A DNA stretch of 64,000 nt from Cognatundibacterium rugosum (GCF_014284365.1 NZ_JACOGG010000016.1:1-64000), one strand, 5' to 3'; positions 17,976 through 25,901 are shown, counted from the stretch's first letter. Numbers and translations are program-made. Notes: generated from the sequence alone by a model not told the origin.

Positions 17976-19238
17976 ATGAAACGCGGTTTCTATACGATTA
18001 TGGCGGCGCAGTTTTTTTCTTCGCTCGCCGACAATGCGCTGCTAATCGCCTCTATGGCATTACTGATCTCCATGCAAGCCCCGGGCTGGATGACGCCCTT
18101 GCTCAAATTGTTTTTCGTTCTGTCTTACGTCATCCTGGCCGCATTTGTCGGTGCATTTGCAGATGCACTGCCTAAGGGCAAAGTGATGTTCATTACCAAC
18201 CTGATTAAGATAGCCGGCTGTACGCTGATGTTCTTTCATGTGCATCCATTAATTGCGTATGCGGTAGTCGGATTTGGTGCTGCGGCATACTCACCCGCAA
18301 AGTACGGCATCCTGACCGAACTGCTGCCCGCCGAAAAACTGGTGGCTGCAAATGGCTGGATTGAGGGCTTAACCGTTTCTTCCATCATTTTGGGGACTGT
18401 ACTGGGAGGCGCCCTAGTGACGCCACATGTGTCAGCGACCTTACTGAACTTTGACTTTCCATTCATCGACTTTCCTATCTCCACACCGACTGAAGCAGCG
18501 CTTTGCGTGATTACTGCATTTTATGTCGTTGCGGCCTTGTTTAATCTGCGCATCCCTGACACCGGTGCTTGCTACGAACACCAAAAGACTAATCCGTTTC
18601 AGTTGGTGGCAGATTTTGCACAATGCTTTACCACCCTGTGGCGCGATAAGCTGGGACAGATTTCTTTAGCCGTCACCACCCTGTTTTGGGGAGCCGGTGC
18701 GACACTTCAGTTTATTGTATTGAAATGGGCCGAAGAATCGCTGCAAATGCCACTCAATAAAGCGGCGGTATTGCAAGGGGTGGTGGCAATCGGAATTGCG
18801 ATTGGCGCGGTAGCAGCAGCACGTTTCATCCCCCTGAAGAAGTCTCTGAGCGTAATGCCTCTGGGTGTCGCAATGGGCCTGGTGGTTACCACCATGATTT
18901 TTGTTCACAACGTCGTCATCGCTTACCCGCTGCTGATATTGGTTGGCGCCCTGGCCGGTTTTTTTGTCGTACCGATGAATGCCTTGTTACAGCATCGTGG
19001 TCATGTATTGATGAGTGCCGGGCACTCCATCGCGGTTCAGAATTTCAATGAAAACCTGTCGGTACTGGTCATGCTGGGCTTATATGCTTTGATGGTGTCA
19101 CTGAATCTGCATGTAAAAACCGTCATCGTCTTATTCGGCTTATTTGTCGCTGGCACCATGCTGCTGGTGATGAAGCAACATGCGGCAAATCAACGAGAAT
19201 TTGATTCGCTCTCACTGATAGGCGAACACAAGCACTAA
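17976..19238 (+). CDS. lplT: Lysophospholipid transporter LplT (MFS)
   Basis: Inner-membrane major facilitator that flips lysophospholipids inward for re-acylation. The 420-residue protein has about twelve hydrophobic segments and the family start MKRGFYTIMAAQFFSSLADN. In enterobacteria lplT is paired with the acyltransferase aas; no such gene is adjacent here. Its end overlaps the convergent DUF1853 gene by 4 bp. Confidence 0.88.
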   Translation: MKRGFYTIMAAQFFSSLADNALLIASMALLISMQAPGWMTPLLKLFFVLSYVILAAFVGAFADALPKGKVMFITNLIKIAGCTLMFFHVHPLIAYAVVGFGAAAYSPAKYGILTELLPAEKLVAANGWIEGLTVSSIILGTVLGGALVTPHVSATLLNFDFPFIDFPISTPTEAALCVITAFYVVAALFNLRIPDTGACYEHQKTNPFQLVADFAQCFTTLWRDKLGQISLAVTTLFWGAGATLQFIVLKWAEESLQMPLNKAAVLQGVVAIGIAIGAVAAARFIPLKKSLSVMPLGVAMGLVVTTMIFVHNVVIAYPLLILVGALAGFFVVPMNALLQHRGHVLMSAGHSIAVQNFNENLSVLVMLGLYALMVSLNLHVKTVIVLFGLFVAGTMLLVMKQHAANQREFDSLSLIGEHKH

Positions 19239-20287
19239 TTCCCGCTCCGCACCGACTCGGTCCATGCTGGCATGCCTGAGTCGATGCCGGCTTCAGGCTG
19301 AGCTACGACCCCATCCCGTTCAAAACGAAGAGTGCGCGCAGTTGCGGCACGCTCTGTCCAGTTATCCGGAACCACGAAGCCACGCTCGTACTCCCAAGCA
19401 TAACCAGCCGCATCACGCCTGAGTTTAGCCAACATCAGAGGTGCATCAGAAAGCGCAAATTGCGTACTGATCATCTCGATGACATCCACACCACAGACCG
19501 ATCGTGCAGCGTCAACCCTGGCGGGTGCCAGCCACTCCAGGCGATCCAGCAAACAGCCTTCCCAGGCTGCTTGATGGCGCAATTCCTGTAATGTCCAGAT
19601 TTTCCCCTTGCAGTGATCTGGCGCCACACCCGGGAGTGGCAACAAACAATGCGAGTCTGCCTCGCGGTAAAACAACCAGCCTTTAATCAGCGCACCGACC
19701 TGATCCGGTGCCTGCCCCAGCTTTACCACAGCCTGAGGCTGCTGCCCGAGGCGCATTTGACTGTGAATAATTTTATGCATCTTGGCACCCAGACTGTCTG
19801 CCAGATTGGGGCCCAGATAATCATACACATCCGGCTGCTGCCCATCACTGTCGCTTGTGGCGGGATGAAATAAATAAAATTTAGTTGCCAGCTCACAGTG
19901 TGTCCAGCGCGTGCCTTCTGGAATCAGGAAATCAAACTCCCCTATTGTTCGGCCTTGTGCATCATGGATCTGCAAGCCACGCCTTGAACCTGGAAACACC
20001 AGCTGAAAATAAGCATGCAGCAGATTTTCCGCATACAAGCCCAGGCGACGCGTTGCTGGTCCGACAAGCAAGCTCTTGAAAGTTTGAGGTGCGTCGACGA
20101 TACGCCGGATATCTGACAGCAGATCCCGCTCCGATAAAAAAGCAGCGCTTACATCCGCACCATACCAACACGCCTCTGAACTCAATAAATGCGGAGAAGT
20201 CAGCAACCAGATCAACGCACGCAAATCTGGATCAGCAACATCTCCCCAGTCTGCGTGAAAAGCTTGCTGAAATTGGATCGCGGTCAT
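19235..20287 (-). CDS. DUF1853 family protein
   Basis: A 350-residue conserved protein of unknown function. The segment GEFDFLIPE followed about 10 residues later by CELATKFYL has the spacing of a D...ExK catalytic core, which suggests a PD-(D/E)XK nuclease-like fold; this is inference. It is the last gene of the leftward set tsaB-rimI-udg-DUF1853 and starts directly after the udg stop with no gap, so co-translation is likely. Co-occurrence with a DNA glycosylase would fit a DNA-related role but does not prove one. Confidence 0.8.
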   Translation of the reverse strand: MTAIQFQQAFHADWGDVADPDLRALIWLLTSPHLLSSEACWYGADVSAAFLSERDLLSDIRRIVDAPQTFKSLLVGPATRRLGLYAENLLHAYFQLVFPGSRRGLQIHDAQGRTIGEFDFLIPEGTRWTHCELATKFYLFHPATSDSDGQQPDVYDYLGPNLADSLGAKMHKIIHSQMRLGQQPQAVVKLGQAPDQVGALIKGWLFYREADSHCLLPLPGVAPDHCKGKIWTLQELRHQAAWEGCLLDRLEWLAPARVDAARSVCGVDVIEMISTQFALSDAPLMLAKLRRDAAGYAWEYERGFVVPDNWTERAATARTLRFERDGVVAQPEAGIDSGMPAWTESVRSGN

Positions 20288-21139
20288 TCAGCTCTGCTGC
20301 ATGACTTGCATCGCCATGCACAAGTCCTGCCAGGCCTTACTTTTATCCAGCGGTTTTCTAAGTAAGTAGGCGGGATGATAAGTCGCAATCAGCGGTACGC
20401 CCTCAAACGCATGCTGTTTAGCGCGCAACTGTGCAACCGGCGTATTCATATCCAAGCCCAACAAAGCAACTGCGGCAGTCTTGCCAAGCGCCACGATCAC
20501 CTGCGGCTGTATCAGCGCAATCTGTCGTCGCAAATACGGCAGACAGGCAGCAATCTCTTCTGCACTGGGCGGTCTGTCCTTGCCCGCATCGTCGGTCGGT
20601 CTGCATTTAACGACGTTAGCAATATAAGCGCGCTGTCCACGCTGAACGCCAAGCGCTTTCAGCATATTGTCCAGCAATTGACCGGCTGCGCCGACAAAGG
20701 GTTGACCCTGAATATTTTCGTTGTAACCCGGGCCTTCGCCGACAAACAGCCATGGCGCACGCTGGTCACCAACGCCAAACACTGTTTGCTGACGACCTGC
20801 ACACAAACCACAGGCACGGCAACCAGCAACCGTCTGCTGCAATTCAGCCCAATCCATTTGCAATACTGGCGTAGTCAGCACATCAGTCGCTGTCGCCATG
20901 GCATCACGCGTCGTCTGTTGCAGCGCCAAACTGATCTCAGCGTCGACACCAGCATCTGCATCCGCTGACGTGGCAACGGCAAGGCTAACATCCGCTACGT
21001 CCTGCGTCTGCATATGGAGCAGTCCGGTATGCACAACTGCCTCAGGCGCTGTTGCGTTCACACTGACCGGTAACCAGACTGGTCCCAGCCCCATTTCATT
21101 CAAATATTTTATTTGCAACAGCGAACTGGTCATGTTCAC
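20288..21139 (-). CDS. Uracil-DNA glycosylase, family 4-like (iron-sulfur type)
   Basis: Removes uracil from DNA to start base-excision repair. The C-terminal 190 residues of this 283-residue protein match the family: active-site loop GEGPGYNENIQGQPFVG, and cysteines in CRACGLC, VKCRP and AACLPYL that fit the four-cysteine iron-sulfur cluster. The second conserved motif is ATYHPAYLLR. The N-terminal 80 residues are Ala/Asp-rich and variable, as often seen in betaproteobacteria. It overlaps rimI by four bases (ATGA). Confidence 0.88.
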   Translation of the reverse strand: MNMTSSLLQIKYLNEMGLGPVWLPVSVNATAPEAVVHTGLLHMQTQDVADVSLAVATSADADAGVDAEISLALQQTTRDAMATATDVLTTPVLQMDWAELQQTVAGCRACGLCAGRQQTVFGVGDQRAPWLFVGEGPGYNENIQGQPFVGAAGQLLDNMLKALGVQRGQRAYIANVVKCRPTDDAGKDRPPSAEEIAACLPYLRRQIALIQPQVIVALGKTAAVALLGLDMNTPVAQLRAKQHAFEGVPLIATYHPAYLLRKPLDKSKAWQDLCMAMQVMQQS

Positions 21140-21594
21140 GTCTGACTCCTGCGCATAACAATCGCATCTTCGCGCGTATTTTGCTGCGCCGGATAATACG
21201 CTTTCCTGCGACCTATCTCGACAAAGCCAGCCTGCTGATACACGTGAATAGCACGCAGATTACTGACGCGGACCTCCAGCAACACGGACCCCATACCAGC
21301 CTGTACAGCGTGACTGAATATATGATCCAACATCTGACGTGCCAGACCTCGGCCTTGATAGGCACTCGCTACCGTTATATTCAGCAAATGCAGCTCATCC
21401 ACTACTTCCATCACGACGCAATAAGCAATGATGTTTGCATCCGTATCGCGCAGGCAAAATGCATCATATCCACTGGTAAACGAGTCTGTAAAATTTCCAC
21501 GCGTCCAGGGATGGGGGTGCAAGTGCTCTTCAATGGGCAACAGACTATCCACATCCGCCAAGCTCAGGCGGGAAAGCGCGTATTGCGACACCAT
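21136..21594 (-). CDS. rimI: Ribosomal protein S18 alanine N-acetyltransferase RimI
   Basis: GNAT-fold acetyltransferase that modifies the N-terminus of ribosomal protein S18. The 152-residue protein carries the acetyl-CoA loop YQGRGLARQML (near residues 79-89) and the C-terminal NLRAIHVYQQAGF motif typical of RimI. It lies directly after tsaB, a linkage conserved in many proteobacteria, and is coupled to udg downstream. Confidence 0.9.
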   Translation of the reverse strand: MVSQYALSRLSLADVDSLLPIEEHLHPHPWTRGNFTDSFTSGYDAFCLRDTDANIIAYCVVMEVVDELHLLNITVASAYQGRGLARQMLDHIFSHAVQAGMGSVLLEVRVSNLRAIHVYQQAGFVEIGRRKAYYPAQQNTREDAIVMRRSQT

Positions 21595-21595
21595 C

Positions 21596-22288
21596 TCAGA
21601 CCTGCCCCTTCAATGCCCGCTCCGCAGTAGTGAGGGCAATTTTATTACGAAGATACAAAGGTTGTGCCTGCGTGGCGGGTTGTGCCAGGCCATGCTTCAG
21701 ATCCTGCAATGCCAGTTCCGCCACTTCACGTGCATGCGGCATCACAGACAGTACCGGATAAGGAAAACCATCTGGTACCTGAATACCATTGCCGGCCACC
21801 ACAGCGACGGCGCCCAGCGAAGCACAGCGACCTGCCAACTCCCCCTCTTCCAGACGCAATAATTCAGGCTGAGCCGTTACACTCAGTACACCATTTACAT
21901 TTCGGTACTGCGCCCAGTAAACTTCCCCCATGCGCGCATCAAGCAGACACACCAATTCGCTGTCTGGTGCATGACTGCTGGCAGCCTGCGCCATGGCACG
22001 CAAACTCACCACCGGCAGCACGGGTAAATCGGCCGCAAAGGCCATGCCCTGAACAATTCCGCAAGCGGTACGAATTCCGGTGAAGGCACCTGGACCACAG
22101 CCAAATGCCAGCGCATCACATTCGCTCAGTTGTACGCCAGCCTCTGCCAACAAACTCTGCAATGCGGGTATGATGCCTTTCGAATGCGTTTCTACGCCTG
22201 ATAATTCACGGATAAAGCGGCCACGCGCGCTGATAATTGCGGCTGACGCAAACTCTGTTGAGGTTTCTATTGCTAAAATCGTAGTCAT
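21596..22288 (-). CDS. tsaB: tRNA threonylcarbamoyladenosine biosynthesis protein TsaB
   Basis: Non-catalytic partner of TsaD in making the t6A37 modification of ANN-decoding tRNAs. The 230-residue actin-fold protein has the family N-terminus ILAIETSTEFAS and the motif GPGAFTGIR near residue 65. It is the first gene of the leftward tsaB-rimI-udg-DUF1853 set, with ATG at 22288. Confidence 0.93.
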   Translation of the reverse strand: MTTILAIETSTEFASAAIISARGRFIRELSGVETHSKGIIPALQSLLAEAGVQLSECDALAFGCGPGAFTGIRTACGIVQGMAFAADLPVLPVVSLRAMAQAASSHAPDSELVCLLDARMGEVYWAQYRNVNGVLSVTAQPELLRLEEGELAGRCASLGAVAVVAGNGIQVPDGFPYPVLSVMPHAREVAELALQDLKHGLAQPATQAQPLYLRNKIALTTAERALKGQV

Positions 22289-22371
22289 ACGCTTATTTTA
22301 CTGTGTCCGGGCGGCGCAGGTGGGAATTTCAAGCCTGCGCTAGCCCCGAATTATTTTCCGAAACCATACCC

Positions 22372-22776
22372 ATGCAAGAACTCAAGGATTTACCAACCCA
22401 AATTCGACAATCGCGCTGGCTGGTTGCCTGCCTGTGCGCTGCCTGGTGCGATACCTGCAATGCCTATCGCACGCAATTTGACGAGCTGGCAAAAAAGCAC
22501 CCCGATAAATGCTTTGCATGGATAGACATAGAAGATGATGCCCATCTGGTCGATGAAGTCGAGATTGAAAATTTCCCCACCCTACTCATACAGGTAGATA
22601 GCAACGTGGAATTTCTCGGCACGATGTTGCCCGATACCGTGCAACTGCACCGGCTGCTGAGCTCCATCGCCAGTGAACTGCAACCTGACCAGATCAGATC
22701 CTACAAGCGCAGCTCCCTGAATCAGAGTGCCCCCGACCACTGGAACCTGAAGCAACTGATACTGGATCAAGAGTAA
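22372..22776 (+). CDS. Thioredoxin-fold protein with a CDTC active site
   Basis: The 134-residue protein has a thioredoxin fold with the redox motif WCDTC (C26 and C29) instead of the usual WCGPC, and the conserved cis-proline region NFPTLLIQ. No signal peptide is seen, so it should act in the cytoplasm as a disulfide reductase or chaperone-like protein. The C-terminal 30 residues are not conserved thioredoxin. The ATG at 22372 is chosen over an upstream in-frame start because the fold begins here. Confidence 0.75.
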   Translation: MQELKDLPTQIRQSRWLVACLCAAWCDTCNAYRTQFDELAKKHPDKCFAWIDIEDDAHLVDEVEIENFPTLLIQVDSNVEFLGTMLPDTVQLHRLLSSIASELQPDQIRSYKRSSLNQSAPDHWNLKQLILDQE

Positions 22777-22783
22777 GCAGATC

Positions 22784-22816
22784 TCCCCCTAGTCGAACTC
22801 GCACGGGGGGAGATTC
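22784..22816 (+). terminator. Hairpin after the thioredoxin-like gene
   Basis: ATCTCCCCC pairs with GGGGGAGAT around a 15-base loop, a few bases past the stop. There is no T-run, so it may be an mRNA 3' stabiliser or a weak terminator. Confidence 0.4.
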
Positions 22817-22838
22817 CCTGAATATAAACTCAGAAACG

Positions 22839-22868
22839 AAAAAAGGGACTAGATTTGCATCTAGTCCC
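22839..22868 (-). terminator. Terminator of tRNA-Arg copy 1
   Basis: GGGACTAGAT and ATCTAGTCCC form a perfect 10-bp stem with loop TTGC. Leftward it is followed by TTTTTT. It sits 8 bases past the encoded CCA. Confidence 0.9.
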
Positions 22869-22875
22869 TTGAATC

Positions 22876-22952
22876 TGGTGCGGCTGGCAGGAATCGAACC
22901 CACGACCCCTTGGTTCGTAGCCAAGTACTCTATCCAGCTGAGCTACAGCCGC
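22876..22952 (-). tRNA. tRNA-Arg (anticodon ACG), copy 1
   Basis: A 77-base cloverleaf read leftward: acceptor GCGGCTG/CAGCCGC, anticodon loop CTACGAA giving ACG, T-loop TTCGATT, encoded CCA. The A at the wobble position would be converted to inosine to read CGU, CGC and CGA. It is the leftmost of three identical copies. Confidence 0.97.
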
Positions 22953-22962
22953 GAAGACAAAG

Positions 22963-22971
22963 AGTATAGCA
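22963..22971 (-). promoter_or_regulatory. Extended -10 promoter of tRNA-Arg copy 1
   Basis: Read leftward, TGCTATACT is an extended -10 element ending 10 bases before the mature tRNA. No good -35 hexamer is seen, as expected for extended -10 promoters. Transcription would start only a few bases upstream of the tRNA 5' end. Confidence 0.6.
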
Positions 22972-23057
22972 CGATGCTGAGCTCAATTACCAGCCCCAGC
23001 ACCCAAAATTCAGAAAATCCACCCCTACCATATACAAGCCCAGTGCGCAGCACAACG

Positions 23058-23087
23058 AAAAAAGGGACTAGATTTTCATCTAGTCCC
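23058..23087 (-). terminator. Terminator of tRNA-Arg copy 2
   Basis: Same 10-bp stem as in copy 1 with loop TTTC, followed leftward by TTTTTT. Confidence 0.9.
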
Positions 23088-23094
23088 TTGAATC

Positions 23095-23171
23095 TGGTGC
23101 GGCTGGCAGGAATCGAACCCACGACCCCTTGGTTCGTAGCCAAGTACTCTATCCAGCTGAGCTACAGCCGC
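23095..23171 (-). tRNA. tRNA-Arg (anticodon ACG), copy 2
   Basis: Identical in sequence to copy 1 across the 77 bases, including the ACG anticodon and encoded CCA. It has its own upstream promoter and downstream terminator. Confidence 0.97.
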
Positions 23172-23181
23172 GAAGACAAAG

Positions 23182-23190
23182 AGTATAGCA
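23182..23190 (-). promoter_or_regulatory. Extended -10 promoter of tRNA-Arg copy 2
   Basis: The same TGCTATACT element as at copy 1, exactly 219 bp away, again 10 bases from the tRNA 5' end. Confidence 0.6.
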
Positions 23191-23276
23191 CGATGCTAAG
23201 CTCAATTACCAGCCCCAGCACCCAAAATTCAGAAAATCCACCCCTACTACATACAAGCCCAGTGCACAGCACAACG

Positions 23277-23306
23277 AAAAAAGGGGTTAGATTTTCATCT
23301 AACCCC
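23277..23306 (-). terminator. Terminator of tRNA-Arg copy 3, with compensatory changes
   Basis: The stem is GGGGTTAGAT/ATCTAACCCC. Compared with copies 1 and 2, two adjacent base pairs have changed on both strands (A-T to G-C, C-G to T-A), so pairing is kept. Followed leftward by TTTTTT. Confidence 0.9.
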
Positions 23307-23313
23307 TTGAATC

Positions 23314-23390
23314 TGGTGCGGCTGGCAGGAATCGAACCCACGACCCCTTGGTTCGTAGCCAAGTACTCTATCCAGCTGAGCTACAGCCGC
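23314..23390 (-). tRNA. tRNA-Arg (anticodon ACG), copy 3
   Basis: Identical to copies 1 and 2 over the whole 77 bases. It is the promoter-proximal copy and has a separate upstream region with a consensus TATAAT. Confidence 0.97.
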
Positions 23391-23400
23391 GTAAGCCGTG

Positions 23401-23409
23401 ATTATAGCA
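23401..23409 (-). promoter_or_regulatory. Extended -10 promoter (TGCTATAAT) of tRNA-Arg copy 3
   Basis: Consensus TATAAT preceded by TGC, ending 10 bases before the tRNA. It is stronger than the TATACT of the other two copies, with only a poor -35 (TTACTT) at 17-bp spacing. Confidence 0.65.
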
Positions 23410-23447
23410 AAGACCCTCACGAAAAGTAAGTCTTTGCACCAACTAAT

Positions 23448-25322
23448 TTAGATTTCGACCTGCGCACCTACTTCGATAACACGGTTGCTTGGGATCTGAT
23501 AATAATCCGCTGCATCACGTGCATTGCGCGACATCGCCACAAACAAGCCCTCACGCCATGCTGCCATACCACTGCCAGGACTGGAGATAATCGTCTGGCG
23601 GGAGATAAAATACGAGGTCTCCATAGGCTCAAACGTCAAACCATGTTGAGCACATAATTCCAGCGCAGCAGGAATATCCGGTTCATTTTTAAAGCCATAA
23701 AACACATCAACCTGATAGCAGGCGTTACCCAAGCTGGTGACCTTCACGCGCTCAGAAAATGGCACCCATGGGATTTCACGGTTATACAGGGTCAGGAACA
23801 CCACGCGTTCATGCAGGATTTTATTGTGCGAGAGATTGTGTAATAAGGCATGCGGCACACCATCCGCCTCACCGCGCAAGAACACAGCCGTACCATATAC
23901 CCGCGTTGGTGGCGACACAAATAAGGATTGCAAAAACTCTTCTAGCGGGATCGCATGCTTTTTCAGATTGTCAAACACCAGCTCACGCCCACGCTTCCAG
24001 GTCACCATCACCGTGAACATCACAATACCCAATACCACCGGGAACCAACCACCGTGGAAGAACTTAAGCGCATTAGCCGAGAACAAAGCTAAATCGATGA
24101 ACAGGAAAAAGCCTGTAGCCAAAATACACAGCAACAAATTATATTTCCAGCCGTAGCGAATCACAAAGAATGTCAACAGTGAAGTCACCAGCATCGTGCC
24201 CGTCACAGCAATACCATAGGCCGATGCGAGATTGGAAGAAGATCCAAAACCCACCACAGCAGCGACCACAACAATCAGCTGCATCCAGTTCACAGCCGGA
24301 ATATAAATCTGACCGATTTCTTTCGCTGATGTGTGCATGATTTCCATGCGTGGCAAAATCCCAAGAGAAATTGCCTGCTTAGTCATGGAAAAAGTGCCAG
24401 AAATCGTCGCCTGGGAGGCAATCACCGTCGCCACAGCAGACAAGGCCACCAGAGGATAAATACTCCAGGCACCCAATTGCTGATAAAACGGGTTTTCCGC
24501 AGTCGCAGGATTAGACAGCAACAATGCACCCTGCCCCAGGTAATTCAAAGCCAGCGCCGGAAATACCGCAACAAACCAGGCGAATCGTATTGGTTGACGG
24601 CCGAAATGCCCCATATCTGCATACAAGGCCTCAGCACCGGTAAATGCCAGCACAACCGCAGCAAGCGCAGGGAAAGCCAGATGATAATTTCCCATGAATT
24701 GCAGCGCGTAAACCGGATTCAACGCTGCCAGTATCTGTGGCATCTTCAGAATGTTGTACACACCCATCGCGGCTAATGCAGCAAACCAGATGACCATAAT
24801 AGGTCCAAACCATTTACCTATCCCGGCAGTTCCTTTGTATTGAACCGCATACAGCAAAATCAGCACAACCAGCGTAATTGGCACCACAAACGGTTGGAAT
24901 GCTGGTGTCGCCACTTCCAAGCCCTCTATCGCAGAAAGCACTGAAATTGCAGGGGTAATGACCCCATCCCCATAAAACAGTGCGGCACCAAACAAACCCA
25001 GCACAAACAGGGTGAAATGCCACTTCGATTTTTTACCGACCGATTCCAGTGCCATCGCCGTCAAGGCCATGATGCCGCCCTCGCCGCGGTTATCCGCTCG
25101 CAAGATCAAGGTCACATATTTCAGAGCAACAATGATGATGAGCCCCCACAAAATTAAGGAGACCACACCAAATAGATTTGCTTCCGTGAGGGGGATTCCA
25201 TGCTCTTTCGAAAACATCTCTTTCATCGTATAGAGCGGGCTGGTGCCGATATCACCATAAACAATACCGATTGCAGCCAGCGTCAATCCAGCCATGCTGC
25301 TTTTTGCGTGTTGATTTTCCAA
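23448..25322 (-). CDS. kup: Potassium uptake protein Kup
   Basis: Low-affinity K+/H+ symporter of the inner membrane. The 624-residue protein has the family N-terminus GLTLAAIGIVYGDIGTSPLY, about twelve membrane helices in the first 450 residues and a cytoplasmic tail. The start taken is TTG at 25322, since AAGG lies 7 bases upstream; the first ATG, nine codons later, has no ribosome site. It appears monocistronic. Confidence 0.95.
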   Translation of the reverse strand: MENQHAKSSMAGLTLAAIGIVYGDIGTSPLYTMKEMFSKEHGIPLTEANLFGVVSLILWGLIIIVALKYVTLILRADNRGEGGIMALTAMALESVGKKSKWHFTLFVLGLFGAALFYGDGVITPAISVLSAIEGLEVATPAFQPFVVPITLVVLILLYAVQYKGTAGIGKWFGPIMVIWFAALAAMGVYNILKMPQILAALNPVYALQFMGNYHLAFPALAAVVLAFTGAEALYADMGHFGRQPIRFAWFVAVFPALALNYLGQGALLLSNPATAENPFYQQLGAWSIYPLVALSAVATVIASQATISGTFSMTKQAISLGILPRMEIMHTSAKEIGQIYIPAVNWMQLIVVVAAVVGFGSSSNLASAYGIAVTGTMLVTSLLTFFVIRYGWKYNLLLCILATGFFLFIDLALFSANALKFFHGGWFPVVLGIVMFTVMVTWKRGRELVFDNLKKHAIPLEEFLQSLFVSPPTRVYGTAVFLRGEADGVPHALLHNLSHNKILHERVVFLTLYNREIPWVPFSERVKVTSLGNACYQVDVFYGFKNEPDIPAALELCAQHGLTFEPMETSYFISRQTIISSPGSGMAAWREGLFVAMSRNARDAADYYQIPSNRVIEVGAQVEI

Positions 25323-25604
25323 TTGCGTACCTTGTAATTATTGGTGCATTGCACAATAGGTGATTCCGGTTTGAAATTCAATAGTACAGAATAAAAAAAC
25401 AAATATATGAAATATTTACGCAACACTGCAAGAAATTAACTTTACTTTTACATCTGGTAAGCAGCCTAAGCCTGAGGCTGAGATGAGATCAGGATGTAAG
25501 CGCTGCACCGGCAACAGCACTAAGCCAGAAACATGCAGGGATTCACACCTTCACAGGCATCATTGATGAACGCAACAATACATTCCTGAGGATTTAAAAT
25601 CACA

Positions 25605-25697
25605 ATGAATTCAAAAACAGTTGGCAATGCCGGACCTAACTCTGTGCGAATGACTACATACTCAGAGCAAGATGAGGAGAGGAGGAATTTAAGATGA
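25605..25697 (+). CDS. Possible small protein (30 residues), uncertain
   Basis: ATG at 25605 opens a 30-codon hydrophilic frame (MNSKTVGNAGPNSVRM...) whose TGA overlaps the ATG of a second tiny frame. A GAGG lies 14 bases upstream, further than usual. No family is recognised. It is listed only because of its arrangement with the next frame and the terminator. Confidence 0.15.
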   Translation: MNSKTVGNAGPNSVRMTTYSEQDEERRNLR

Positions 25698-25729
25698 CGA
25701 AAAAAGAAGGTAGCCAGCAATACAAATAA
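25694..25729 (+). CDS. Possible 11-residue peptide with strong ribosome site, uncertain
   Basis: ATG at 25694 follows a near-ideal Shine-Dalgarno (GGAGAGGAGGAA, 6 bases away) and encodes MTKKEGSQQYK. The stop lies directly before a good terminator hairpin. A perfect ribosome site on so short a frame is odd; it may be coincidence. Confidence 0.2.
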   Translation: MTKKEGSQQYK

Positions 25730-25755
25730 AAATGCCCGCATCAGCGGGCATTTTT
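25729..25755 (-). terminator. Bidirectional terminator beside tRNA-Ser
   Basis: TGCCCGCA and AGCGGGCA (25733-25750) pair, with A-run and T-run on the two sides. Leftward it ends the tRNA-Ser transcript; rightward it would end any transcript over 25605-25729. Confidence 0.85.
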
Positions 25756-25764
25756 ACGAATCAC

Positions 25765-25856
25765 TGGCGGAGACGGTGAGATTCGAACTCACGATCCAGG
25801 TTACCCCAGATGCTTCCTTAGCAGGGAAGTGCCTTCGGCCACTCGGCCACGTCTCC
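25765..25856 (-). tRNA. tRNA-Ser (anticodon GCU)
   Basis: A 92-base class II tRNA read leftward: acceptor GGAGACG/CGTCTCC, long variable arm, anticodon loop CTGCTAA giving GCT, T-loop TTCGAAT, encoded CCA (after the G73 position). It reads AGU and AGC. Confidence 0.96.
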
Positions 25857-25901
25857 ACACTATCACTACAAAGCTGGCGCCTTGCAGCAATCGAGAGCAA
25901 G

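Larger units (their letters stand above)
22836..23390 (-). repeat. Three 219-bp tandem repeats, each carrying terminator and tRNA-Arg(ACG)
   Basis: tRNA starts and terminators recur with an exact period of 219 bp (22876, 23095, 23314). The spacers of the two complete units differ at only a handful of positions. The array arose by tandem duplication of one tRNA with its flanks. The rightmost copy keeps a different upstream promoter sequence and is probably the ancestral one. Confidence 0.95.
25323..25764. other. Gap of about 440 bp between kup and tRNA-Ser; no established gene
   Basis: Contains the upstream region of kup, a possible two-peptide transcript on plus (25605-25729) and the terminator at 25729-25755. 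A 73-codon frame on minus (25520-25741) begins within the terminator and has no ribosome site, so it was not called. Confidence 0.5.

Noticed and set aside
22836-23390. Regular direct repeats that might suggest a CRISPR array
   Set aside because: The period is 219 bp and the repeats are whole tRNA genes with terminators; there are no short repeats with unique spacers.
22869-23429. Open reading frame of 186 codons with an internally repeated protein sequence
   Set aside because: It is translation across the three tRNA-Arg repeats; the repeats in the protein are just the tRNA genes.
25520-25741. 73-codon frame on the minus strand between kup and tRNA-Ser
   Set aside because: It starts inside the terminator hairpin, has no ribosome site and resembles nothing known.
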